A DNA stretch of 64,000 nucleotides. Origin: Periplaneta americana (Eukaryota > Arthropoda > Insecta > Blattodea > Blattidae). The position numbers were made by a program, and so were the translations under genes. The notes beneath the pieces are model-generated. The model was not told the DNA's origin. It saw only the letters and a list, made by a program, of their open reading frames with translations, and did no database searches. Position 1 is the first letter of the stretch. Every line of letters starts with the position of its first letter. The stretch lies in contig NC_091122.1 of assembly GCF_040183065.1 (NCBI RefSeq), forward strand, positions 155,642,455-155,706,454. The letters run 5' to 3'. Below are positions 40,131 to 51,100 of the stretch, piece by piece.

Positions 40131-40530
40131 ATATACAGGTGTTTCCGGGCTAGTGTTACAAACTTTCAGGAATGATGGTGAAGGGCACATGTATCAATTT
40201 GAGATAAGGAACCCTGGTCCGGAAATGACTGAGTCGAAAGTTACAAGCAAAAATAGTTCTGTGGAAATGAAATAATTTCATTCCTCTGTACACCTTATTT
40301 ATGTGTATTTATCTGTACATCTTACACATACTGTATTCATCTGACGTTGTTTACGTTGTCTACCTACAGTATTCCATTCAGTGCAGTCTGGGGGGTGGGG
40401 ACAGGAAACTACACTAAAGCAATGCATATAGCGTAATGTGTAACGGACATGGTCGGTCCTGATATGCACGTCTGTAGACAGCAGTGTATGTGTACAAGTT
40501 GCGGTGTCCAGTCGATCAGTTCTAGTGAAA

Positions 40531-40716
40531 TGGAGGAGTACACGAGAGAGGAATATGCAGACATTATTTTCGAATACGGGTGAGCCAATGGGAACAGTAG
40601 ACAAGGTCACAGATTGTATAGGGACAAGTACCCACGTAGGAGACATCCGGCCCATACCATTTTTCCACGACTGTTCCAAAGGTTAAGGGAAGGAGGGCAC
40701 GTGGTGCGAAATTACA
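40531..40716 (+). pseudogene. DUF4817 helix-turn-helix, transposase N-terminus
   Basis: The plus strand reads MEEYTREEYADIIFEYG, a stop, ANGNSRQGHRLYRDKYPRRR, HPAHTIFPRLFQRLREGG, HVVRNY. The pattern (D.I..YG.ANGN...A.RLY...YP.RR.P....F.RL...L...G) matches the DUF4817 domain found at the start of many arthropod mariner-superfamily transposases. An in-frame stop and loss of the catalytic part make it non-functional. Confidence 0.75.
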
Positions 40717-40728
40717 ATTCCATTTCCA

Positions 40729-41047
40729 TTTGATAACTCAATCCCAAGGGAAAAAATGGAAATCCCTGCATCAAAATCCACAGTTAATTCCCGATTTACC
40801 ACGAAAATCGTCTGTAATTGCATTTAGATTGGCAACAGGCCATGATTGTTTGGCCAAACACCTGCATAGAATTGGAATATATCAGTCCCCTAACTGCCCA
40901 TTGTGCAACTCAAACCAAGAAATGGATTCGGAACACCTCAAAATCTGTGCTTCAGTGGCTGGTCATGATAATATCTTTGAAAAATATTGGAGTGCAAGAG
41001 GTCAAATGACTTTATTGTCAAACGCCTGGCATTAGAAAACAACAACA
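40729..41047 (+). mobile_element. LINE-A 3' fragment, copy 2 (nested)
   Basis: Encodes KWKSLHQNPQLIPDLPRKSS, FRLATGHDCLAKHLHRIG and CPLCNSNQEMDSEHLKIC, then stop and (AAC)n tail. A 15-bp target duplication ACAATTCCATTTCCA lies at 40714-40728 and 41048-41062 inside the DUF4817 transposon. Confidence 0.92.
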
Positions 41048-41696
41048 ACAATTCCATTTCCACACAACTATTTTTGCTTATAACTTTCGACTCGGTCATT
41101 TCCGGACCAGGGTTCCTTATCTCAGATTGATACATGTGCCCTTCCCCATCATCCCAGAAAGTTTGTAACACCAGCCCGGAAATACCCTGTATATTAAATG
41201 CGGTCTGAAGACACATCTTTAGTAAACATTATTACTAATTTTGACATTTAAATTAGTAATGTTTATTAGAGATGTGTCATGTAAAAATTAGCAATAATGT
41301 TTACTAGAGATATCTTCGGTCAGCGTTCTAGGGGCAGAGAATTGCAACACAGGGATACATATTTCGATATGCATTACTCATACGTGGGATTTATTACACC
41401 AATCTTGTAAGATAACGTAAGCAATGTTCGTAATCATGATAACTGATAAGTACAGACATATTATAGCAATTTGAACTTCTATATGCCGCTGGAACTGTTA
41501 TCACTTTTCTTAGAGGTATCATACGTTAACATTTTCTTCGTTTCCTATAACCAGGCGTGTCATGCCACTTTTTTTTAGCGCCCCACTTCTGTATTTTTAC
41601 TTTTTGAAATAATAATGCCCTTACTTGCGTCTTACTGAAACTTTTAATGACAAACAACATTACATAATGTTACCTCATAAATGACTCATTAACATA

Positions 41697-42485
41697 TCAT
41701 CATCATCATCACCACCATATTCCAGGCACGAAATTAGGCCATTGTCGGCCTGTTTCGGTTCCAGCTATACAGGATCCAATAGACGTTTCTGTGGACGTCC
41801 AGGTCGTCGTCGTCCTTGAGGGTGGTATTTTAGCATTTCTTGGGGTGTCCGGCCAGCTTCCATACGAGAAATGTGTTCAAGGCATCTATTTCTGTATTCT
41901 GTAATTTTTTCTTCTAATGATTGAATGTTGAGTTCCTGCAGTATATCCTCGTTCCTCTTGTGGTCCAGAAGTGTGTATCCTGCAGTTCGTCGCAGATATT
42001 TCATTTCAGCTGCTCTTAATCTGCTGATATATCTTTGTTTCAGAACTCAAATTTCGCTTCCATAGAGGAGAGTTGGTAGTGCAAGGGTTTTATATAGCCT
42101 AGCTTTATTCTGGAATGTTTCTGTACTAAACTTGGTTTTAGGGTATGGTTTAGCAGTCCTTAATATTTGTAAAAATTTGTTAATTTTTCTGCTTACATCA
42201 TTCTCTCCTTCGTATGATATATTACATCCCAAGTATGAAAAGGAATTTATCTGTTCTAAAATCACATTTTCAACAACAATTTTGCTTCGGATTGGGTTTG
42301 TACGTTCAAATGCCATTATTTTTTTTTTTTTTCCTGGTGAAATCTTTATGCCATGTTCTTCTATGATTTTATTTAGTTTAAATATACCCATCTGTAAATT
42401 GTCTTCGAAGTTTGCAACTAATACTTGGTCGTCCGCGAAAAGAACTGTGTTTAGTCCTATGGAACTTGAAATTTGAATTCGTAAT
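41697..42485 (-). mobile_element. RTE-like LINE-D 3' fragment
   Basis: The minus strand carries TVLFADDQVLVANFEDNLQ with the catalytic FADD at about 42430-42441, then IIEEHGIKISPGKKKK, SFSYLGCNISYEGENDV, LPTLLYGSEI, an in-frame stop, AAEMKYLRRTAGYTLLDHKR and GRRRPGRPQKRL. It ends in a (GATGAT)n-like tail at 41697-41715. A different LINE lineage from copies a-d; inactive because of the internal stop. Confidence 0.83.
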
Positions 42486-42607
42486 TTGTATTCCTCACAC
42501 CAAAGGCGTATTACATACCAAATTATATAATACGCACTTTATTTTAGTTATAAAAAATCGAGTGTTGTAAAATAAATATCGTAAAAATATCGCAAATATA
42601 TAGGCCT

Positions 42608-43075
42608 TTGAAAGAGTAATGGAACGGAGAAAAATTCTCTCCGGCGCCGGGATTTGAACCCGGGTTTTCAGCTCTACGTGCTGATGCTTTATCCACTAAG
42701 CCACACCGGATACCACCCCGGCGTCGGACAGAATCGTCTCAGTTTTAAGTTCCAACTCTTGGGTTCCCTCTAGTGGCCGCCCTCTGCACTACGTCATAGA
42801 TGTCTATGAACGAAGGACTGAAGTCCACACATGTGCTGAGGTGCACTCGTTATGAGTGACTAGTTGGCCGGGATCCGACGGAATAAGCGCCGTCTTAAAT
42901 CACAAGTGATTTACGCATATCTATTATTTAATGTACCGAAATACATATGATATTTCCATGCAGATATTCTGCGTCATCATGCGAATTTTTCTCCGTTCCA
43001 TTACTCTTTCATCGTATGATGACGCAGAATATCTGCATGGAAATATCATATGTACTTCGGTACATTAAATAATAT
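42608..43075 (-). repeat. tRNA-derived SINE-like foldback, family S4
   Basis: The minus strand has a tRNA-like head: TGGCTTAGTGGATAAAGCAT (A box) and GGGTTCAAATCCCGGCGCC (B box), at about 42638-42710. A 27-bp terminal inverted pair begins GAAAGAGTAATGGAACGGAG (42610-42636) and is mirrored at 42984-43010. Inside that, 42923-42983 and 43014-43074 form a second inverted pair of about 61 bp around the right copy. It is a composite or foldback SINE rather than a tRNA gene. Confidence 0.75.
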
Positions 43076-43550
43076 AGGCCTTTGTTTTTAATATTAGCCA
43101 AAACCAACACTTTAAAACGTAAATAACGCACTAAAATAAAATTTCTCTCACATATGGTATGCAAAAGCCAAACAAATAGCACTTGCAAAGAGACATTGAG
43201 AAATTCCTAAGCTTGAACATGGTGCGGTCCAATGCTTTGTCTGCAATGTAGTGAGTGCACGTATTTCTAATATTCTATGTGCGATGAAGAAAAGAGCTTT
43301 GTACGTAGTGATCGAAAATGAAAACGAGCGCCGCAAACAATGTGCTCACAATTTCGACTCTAATAACGCAGTCGTGTCCAAAGGAATAGGTAGCGCCGAA
43401 ATACTGCTGAATGCAACCCGCAGCACTTCAGTCTATGTTTGAGGATTGGGGATGGAGAGGTAGCTCATGCAAATCACACAAAGTGTGTCAGTAGTGGATT
43501 GCTTCATTTAGCTGTTACCAATGGCTATTTATTTATCGAATTATCTATAG

Positions 43551-43645
43551 TAATGTCACAAGAGGTCTGAGATTCGCCGATAAATCCACGAGCGAAGCGA
43601 ATGGATTTATTTGAGAAATCTCAGACCTCGAGTGACATTTATTAG
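43551..43645. repeat. Hairpin repeat
   Basis: AATGTCACAAGAGGTCTGAG at 43551 pairs with CTCAGACCTCGAGTGACATT ending near 43640. ATAAATCCA/TGGATTTAT extends the stem around a GAGCGAAGCGAA loop. Probably the end of a MITE whose other end I could not fix. Confidence 0.7.
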
Positions 43646-44260
43646 GACTATTTCGTGAATAAAATAAAAATGTAAATAATATATCTCTTAAATTCACTCA
43701 CAAAATGTTAATAATTATATATTTATGAATATTTAACCTATTCAGACATTGTGAAGTCGAAATAGATGAATAACGATCACTGCAATAAATAAATTGAATG
43801 TTATTCAGTAATGTCAATCGAGAAAAGCGAAATACAATTTTAAAAATGTTTATTACATATACTGCGCTTTTCTCTTGTTATAACAAATACGTTTTCATTA
43901 TCTGCTGAAATTATAATTTAATTTAAACATTTTATAGTATAATTACAAATAACCTGATTAATACATTAATTAAATATTGTTATGAAGATGTAGATGTAGA
44001 AGTAGGATTTCGCACTTTATTTAGTACAATGCTCATCGATTTACGTGGAGAAAGTTGGCGACACTGACTAAACAAAACAACGACCATGCGATAAATTGAT
44101 AGTGATAAATCGAGCTACAGAAATTATCGCGATGTAAGCCTGTGATTGGTTGGAATTGAAAATTTCATTACACTTAATTGGCCGAAAATAGAATGACGTC
44201 ATATAAACAAAATATTCAACATAAATAATACATATTTCCACCAAATTATTCCATGAAATA

Positions 44261-45605
44261 CAGTAGCGTGCAAATTAATCCGAACACAACATATTTTTAC
44301 ATTTTCTGTCATTGTTGGCCTCACAGCTGCTCATACCGCATTCATTGACATCTGTAGTACGTGTAATTCCATTGTTGAAGGTCTGTCATTATTTTTTTAT
44401 AACATGTGATATTTTGCCTGTCGTTTTGTACTTATAAGCATTTCAGTTGTGTTGAAGACTTAATACTGCAATCCTGTGTACATTCTGTCGTCTTCACAAA
44501 TGGATACAACTCCACGAAAACGGTCTAAAATTATAACATTAGCAGAGCATTCTTCTATGACACAGAGGCAAATTGCTGCAGAATGTCACATCGGTTTGGC
44601 TACTGTTAATTTGATCATAAAACGATACAGGGAGACTGGATCCATCACACCCCAGAAAAAAGGAAACTGTGGTCGGAAAAGGAAGACTTCACCTGCAGAT
44701 GATCGTTTAATTGTCAGGAAAAGTAAATTAAATCCTAGACTAACTGCTGTCGACTTAACCCGCGAGTTAATGGCTACCACTGGGGCGAATATTCACGTCA
44801 CAACAGTGCGGCGTAGGCTTTTGGAAGCTGGACGAAGGGCTCGTAAGCCCATTAAGAAGCAACTGCTAACCCCTGTTATGTGCAAAAAACGCTTAATGTG
44901 GGCAAAATTACATCAACACTGGACAGTGAATGACTGCAAGAATGTACTTTTTTCCGATGAGTCTCATTTCGAGGTCCACGGCCACCGTGTTTCTTACGTA
45001 CGGAAAGGATCCGAAAAAGTAACAGCAGCTCATCTCCAACAAGCACCCAAATACCCCCTAAAGCAATGTTTTGGGGTTGTTTTACACATGAAGGGCCTGG
45101 AGCATTAATACCTATCAAGGGAATGATGAATTCTGACAAATATATTCACTTATTGGAAACCAGAATCGTACCCCAGCTGCAAAAATCATTTCCGGATGGC
45201 AGAGGTGTGTTCCAACAAGACCTGGCACCATGTCATACGTCTCGAAAAACTACAGAATTCTTCAACAAGAAGAATATTCAGGTACTCTCCTGGCCAGGCA
45301 ACTCACCCGACATCAACCCCATTGAGAACTTGTGGTCAATTTGCAAAAGAAGAATGCAAAAAATGGATTGTTCTACAAAGGAGAAGATGATTTCTGCCCT
45401 CATTGGTGTATGGTTTCGCGAGAAGAAATTAAGAATATTTGTGGGAAATTAGTGGAATCCATGCCAAATCGTCTCAGAGCTGTTATTAGGAACAAGGGAG
45501 GCCACATAGATTACTGAGGTATGTCTTAGATCCTTTTTTTTTTTATCCCGTTTGAGTGTTTTTGCATAAGTAATTACGTTGTTCGGATTAATTTGCACGC
45601 TACTG
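44261..45605 (+). mobile_element. Tc1-like transposon, nearly complete
   Basis: 1345 bp with inverted ends CAGTAGCGTGCAAATTAATC at the left and GATTAATTTGCACGCTACTG at the right, matching for about 27 bp, and the TA target duplication at 44259-44260 and 45606-45607. It contains one transposase gene of full length broken by two single-base frameshifts. The near-identical ends suggest a comparatively recent insertion. Confidence 0.95.
44500..45517 (+). pseudogene. Tc1-family DD34E transposase, two frameshifts
   Basis: Start MDTTPRKRSKIITLAEHSSM. First helix-turn-helix about residues 15-45 (TQRQIAAECHIGLATVNLII); GRKRK (AT-hook-like) near 68; second HTH near 95-115. Catalytic residues: D in LFSDESHFEVHG (about 44955), D in VFQQDLAPCHTS (about 45218), E in SPDINPIENLWS (about 45326), with exactly 34 residues between the last two: the DD34E signature. 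A base is missing near 45064 (CTAAAGCAATG) and another near 45415 (GTTTCGCGAGAAG). Total length, about 338 codons, is normal for Tc1. Not functional without both repairs. Confidence 0.93.
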
Positions 45606-45733
45606 TATTTCTCTGCAGTTACTTTTTCAATAACACAATCAACATTTGTTTGAAAATCGATATAATGTACCGGTATGTTACTCTCTTCAGTGAGCCACTG
45701 TATAATGCTTGTTGTAATATAGCATTTAATATA

Positions 45734-46277
45734 ATGGGTTGGTGCATAAGTTCCTAGCGTTTTTTCATAAGTTTATTAAACACATCAGATACACATAAGA
45801 GAGAAGTTAATAATCAACAATATATTTCCCTTCACTATTTACAACAATCTGCCAACGCTGGAGTAGTTTTTAGATTCCACGTCTGTAGAAATCGCGTGAT
45901 TTCGAGTTAAAGAATTCGTCAAGCCATGTTCGGAGCACATTTTCATCCGGAAAGGAAGTTCCTTGAAGGTTGTTCGATAGAGAGCGGAAAGGGTGAAAAT
46001 CTGAGGGCGCAAGATCAGGTGAATAAGGTGGATGCGGAATGACTTCCCAACTCAACTCCTGGATAGTGTTTTGTGTCAGGTTAGCAGAGTGCGTGATGGC
46101 ATTATCGTGGAGTAGCATCACTTCACGCAGTCTTGTTGGTCGTTTTTCTTGGATTGCGTGTGAAAGACGTCTCAATTGGTGGCAATAAATGTTGGCAGCG
46201 ATGGTTACACCTCGGGGAAGTAATTCGTAGTACAGCACACCCTCGCAGGTACACCTGGTGCATAACATTATCATTCT
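45734..46277 (-). pseudogene. mariner transposase, C-terminal half
   Basis: A minus-strand frame (46274-45870) encodes GVLYYELLPRGVTIAANIYC, LREVMLLHDNAITHSANLTQ (second catalytic D), VIPHPPYSPDLAPSDFHPF (third catalytic D) and ENVLRTWLDEFFNSKSRDFY. The 3' terminus at 45734-45760 (GGTTGGTGCATAAGTTCCTA) is the inverted repeat of this mariner group. The N-terminal half with the first D and the other end is missing. Confidence 0.9.
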
Positions 46278-46322
46278 AGTCTGAAGGCAGACGCGCTACC
46301 ACAGAGCTAACTCGGCGGACTG
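46270..46322 (-). repeat. tRNA-like SINE head fragment
   Basis: The minus strand reads GCCGAGTTAGCTCTGTGGTA, GCGCGTCTGCCTTCAGACTA: an A-box and anticodon-arm-like stretch with no B box or body. It directly abuts the truncated mariner. Confidence 0.5.
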
Positions 46323-46324
46323 AA

Positions 46325-48111
46325 AATATGATTCATTGTAAGACTTGATGTACCCGGCAAACACCTATAAAATACTTTTTTTCTCTCTAAAGAATAAAGT
46401 AGACCATACCAGTACTGTAAATGTTTTTTATGTATTACATAATGAGATAATACTGTATTACTGTTCATGAATGATGTAATTCAACAAGAAAATGGTAGGC
46501 CTAACAGATACTGTATATACGAGCTATTCCATCTCAAATCGACCGAAATATAGAGAAAATTGACCTTACAATTTCTAAATACAATAAAACTTTTTTTGTA
46601 CGTAGAGAACTGTGATACAATTCTTTGTGCAAAGTTTGAGGCATCAGAACTTCATAGTGTTTAAATTAAAAATATTTAAATTTATCGTATTTTCATAAAA
46701 TTTGCAACTTTAAACTGTTGTAGCTCCGAAACCCTTTCACCCAATGATCAAAATCATGGTTTATTTTGATGCTGAGAAATTAAAGTTTATATTCACATAT
46801 AAACAGATTTTCTTACTTTTTATGGAAATGGAAAATTTCAGATTTTTCCTCATTAAGACGCCTTTGCCACCGAAAAAATACTTTAAAAATATATAGTTAG
46901 ATTCCGCATTGAAAGTAGAAATAAACACATTTTTTACTGATGGCACGTTGATAAGAAAGTATTGAAAATATCAAATAAAGAAAATAAATAGTACGCGCGT
47001 GAACTAACCAGCTGACTGTGAGGCGGGAGATAGCCGAGGCAAGCAAGGCCAGGAGACATAAACACGTGATGTTTCGTATAGTAGCGCATAGCTGGGCTAG
47101 TTTTAGCACAGGTTTTCATAAACACAGGAGTAAAATGACGCCCAACGCTCGCTTATCTTCAACTCTCGGCCAGTGCGTGCGGTACTGCGCCGTTCAAGTC
47201 TAGGCGTGTGAAAATAATTTATTTAATACCCTCGAAACTTATTGCCGAGCCATTAAGCAAACAATGCCGAATCTCTCTTAATAATGCAAGTTTTTCTCAA
47301 TATTTTTTTACACTTTTACAAATGGGCAAAAAGCCTAAAACTAAGTAAACTCAGATTATCTGTCTCTCTGTGTACAATAAAAATAAGGATTACTTCTTAA
47401 CATAACCTACCATAGTCAGCTTCAAAATAAGCTCCCGTTCAATGTTCTGCAGTAAACAGTTCCAGAGTTCTGAGCGCTGAAAAAGGTTTGTTTTTATAAA
47501 ATACGCTAAATTTGTCGCCCAATAATACGAAAACCGTTTGACTTTCGATAGTATATTTTCGAAAATGCACTCTCCTCGGCACCTTGTATAAATAGGGAAA
47601 AAATTAGAGTATAAAAAATGCGAGGTTTTTTTACTGATCGATTTCATATGGAATAGACCATACACAAGTTAAAATTAGAATACTCGCCTAATAGGCTGAA
47701 CTGTTGTGAAACGAATGAAATGCATAATAAAGCATTTATTTGCCGTTGGACAGTAAAAACAGTCTTGATGGCCGTAAATGATTCGCGGACCTCAGTTTTC
47801 TCATCCCTGCTCTAGAAAGACAATTCCGTCATTCACGAAGTAATAACTACTTCAAGGATGCAACCTTGTGCAGGTTTTCAATGAGCGTCGGTGCCGGATT
47901 TGTCGTTTGCTGAGTGAAGAGGAACGCGATCGTGTTCCACAGCTTGAGAAACAGTGACCGCACAATGACAGAGCGTTCTTGGGCTACAATACGTAACATC
48001 TGCAATTTACGAGCAGATAAAGACGTGACAAGAGGTTTGATATGAATTACGAGTGCCTTGGTTGTTATACTTGTACCTGTCTCCCTGCTATAAGCGAGTA
48101 GAGTTGTGGCA
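46325..48111. other. Geneless stretch upstream of the MFSD9-like gene
   Basis: AT-rich to 46980, then a GC-richer block (46995-47210) and more AT-rich DNA. The last few hundred bases before 48112 presumably contain the MFSD9-like promoter; no TATA box or other named element is evident. Confidence 0.4.
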
Positions 48112-48159
48112 ATGGCTGATCAGTCGGCATTGAAGGCTTTGTACGTAGTAGGATGTCTG
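48112..48159 (+). CDS. MFSD9-like gene, exon 1
   Basis: Encodes MADQSALKALYVVGCL and ends in phase 0 at the donor GTACGT. Only 16 codons; supported by how well it completes TM1 when joined to exon 2. Confidence 0.75.
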
Positions 48160-51100
48160 GTACGTACACAAGGATTAATTTCTTACTCAAATCTTATACT
48201 AAAAGAAACAGCAAGGTACTATAGGGATGACAATATCCATAACAGAAAGTTATCTTTTTTATACACTTGCTATAGGCTGAAATTAGTGTTGTGTACCTAT
48301 AGAGGAGGTCCGAATTTCGAATCTTGGAGAGATCATTGATAGGTCTCATGCATTTAAAGCGTGTTTTCATAGGAGTTCGTGAAATAAATTATCGAGACTG
48401 CATATTATTCATTGTTCAATATCGTTCTCATAATATTTTATTATCCTTACTTTCTTGATTATATAATAGGCCTATATACACACAATAATTAACACAATGT
48501 TATAATATCTCTTTTCATGCCACTTAGTTCATGGAGGGTGAGGCTTTTTTGCTGCCCAGAACAAGCCATTCGCGCTTAAGCAATTTAGCCTAATTGTATT
48601 GTTTAGAATCAGTCGCTGTAGTAATGGTAAGTTCAATATTACACGCATCCAGACAAAATATTGAAGCCACGAAGAAGATGAGACGTATAGATTGCCGCAT
48701 GAGAATCAGTATGCTGACATTGAATACACAACAGTCAACACACACACGATTCAGTGTAGTAAATGCCGCGCGAATTGGAGTCACATGGTTATATCGGTCC
48801 AGTCATGGCCATCGTGACAATCGCGCAATATAAATACATGTTCAAAGTTCTATTAAAAAAAAAAAAGGAAGGAAGGAATTTATATATTAAACTCATGTTA
48901 AACATACATTTATACACAGTGGGCCAAAAAAAAAAAAGGCACCAAATTAGAAATACTCTATTTTCGGAAATACATAACATTAATTTATAATGAATACACT
49001 GTTGAAAAGAGTAGACTTTAAAGATGAGCAGGACTTTTTATTATGTTTTTTTAGACTCAATTAAAATCTTATGGAGGTCAATACACAATGACGCGAAAAA
49101 TGTGGTTTTTAAAGAGAATTTATTAGGCTACTTCAAAATGCAGAAACTGAATGTTGGTAAAATTAATAATAATTAATTATCTTCCAAATAATCAAAATTA
49201 AAAATGATGCTCTATGTGACTGTCATTTGCCCGCACAACCATTTGTAAGTGTCTTCTCCATTGTCCAATAGCACTGGATATCTGTCTTTGATCAAGCCGG
49301 TCCCAACATTCAAGAAGGCGTTGTCTTATATGTTCAATATTGCGAATTCTTGTTTTGTAGTAACTGCTTTTTGTAGTTGACTCCATACAAAATAGTCCAT
49401 AGGATTAAGATCTCGTTTGAAACTCCAGCGGAAACCATCAGAGAATCTGAGAAATGCGATCTTTCACGCAATAATCTCTCAGGAGGGACAACATGTCCGT
49501 ATCTTGCTAATCGTTATACACTTGAAATAGACCATTCTCGCTGAGCGTAGTTCCTTATAATATGACGGGCAGATAAATTATCATATTGGTGCAAATGTTT
49601 AATGAAAATCTTGTCTTCATTAAGCAACATTCCCAAAATGAGAATTCAAAACGAAAGAAAACAAATGATGATAGCACAACAAAGACTTTGCCTGCTGAAC
49701 TCGTAAGACCATAATGCTTAGGTCGGCATAAACGATCGATTTTGCATTGCCTTACAAAAAATAAAAAAAAAAATAATAATGTTTAATAAATGGTAAAAAA
49801 TTAAATATTACATTACTTTCCCGGTCTACAAGGACTGTGAAATAAACTTTCAAGTGCAATCATTAGCTACTGAAATATAACCATTTAAATTTTGTGTCTT
49901 TTTTTTTTTGGTCCACTGTGTAGGCCTATATATTTATTGTTATATTAATTCACGAATCATCCATCTACTGTACTTCTTTGGTTATTATCTCCAATAGGCT
50001 TAATATAGTCTCGTAGACTGTTCACTGAATTCTGTCAAGTTTGTACGGTACATTTTTACTTTTTCTCTGCCGAACACCAGATGAGCATGGTGTAAGTGTA
50101 GGGTTGGTATAGTGCTTAACCTCCATCAGAGAATACACTAGACATCACGAATAGTACATTATGGAACGAGCCTATAATGGTAGTAATTAAGACGCGAGTA
50201 TGTTTATGAAATGAGCGCAAGCGAGTTTCATAATTTTCATACGAGCGTCTTAATTACCATTATAGGCAAGTTTCATACCACTTTTTATGCTCGGCCATAT
50301 TTCTAACTTGAAATTATTCATAAATATTCATATTGTTCTTATCTGACTGGGGAGCGGAAGTGACCTTGTGCAATATCTCGTAAATTGTGAGATGTGCGCA
50401 GACGCGAAAGTATTGATTTTTTTCCGAGGAACAAATGTTATTGACCTTGATATAATCTAGAGAGTAAAATGAACATTAATCTTGATATAACCTGGAAATT
50501 GATTTAGACATTGAAAAACGAGATGACAAATTGAATTTATTTGAATATTATTTACAATTAACGCTAATTATTATAGTAACAGAACATAACCTTCTGCGAC
50601 AGTATTGGATTTCCAGCCTCGGTGACGTTTCGCTAGTTGTCTTTAGATTGCATATCCGAGAATAATCGATACTTGCGCTTTCATATTGCTTTCTGATTGG
50701 TAGAAAACCTGAACTTTAATGAATAGGTGTACTTTAATGAGGTCCATTAAAGGACTGCTAACAGGTGTATAATTACTACATTTCGGCATGGTCGAGCATA
50801 AAAATATTAAGAGTACCGGTAGTAAGAGCTATAGTTGCAATTTTCATTAATGACAAAAGACGTGGAAACTCCAGTTCCAGTGCCCCTATTTATGGACTGT
50901 AAAATCACGAATTGAAATGTAAACAAAACAGAATTTTTTTTTTAAATTGCATGCCAGAATTCTTTTCGAGATTCCAATTTTATTTAGTCTTTTCTTGCTA
51001 TGTTATAACTAAAATCAGCTTAATTTCATGTTTTCTATTGAATGCTGCAAAAGTACTTGAAAAACCACACATAGATACGAATGTATGTATTTCTACAATC

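Larger units (their letters stand above)
40133..41193 (+). mobile_element. DUF4817-type DNA transposon with long TIRs
   Basis: Terminal inverted repeats of about 135 bp: 40137-40270 begins GTGTTTCCGGGCTAGTGTTA and is answered by TAACACCAGCCCGGAAATAC ending near 41180. ATATACAGG/CCTGTATAT closes the ends. The interior carries a degenerate transposase N-terminus and a LINE-A insertion (40729-41047) that removes or displaces the rest. Confidence 0.82.

Noticed and set aside
40299-40679. 126-codon minus-strand frame
   Set aside because: Antisense of the DUF4817 transposase remnant; no recognisable protein.
42638-42710. Functional tRNA gene
   Set aside because: A and B boxes are present, but the sequence continues into a SINE body with foldback ends and lacks a convincing independent cloverleaf terminus.
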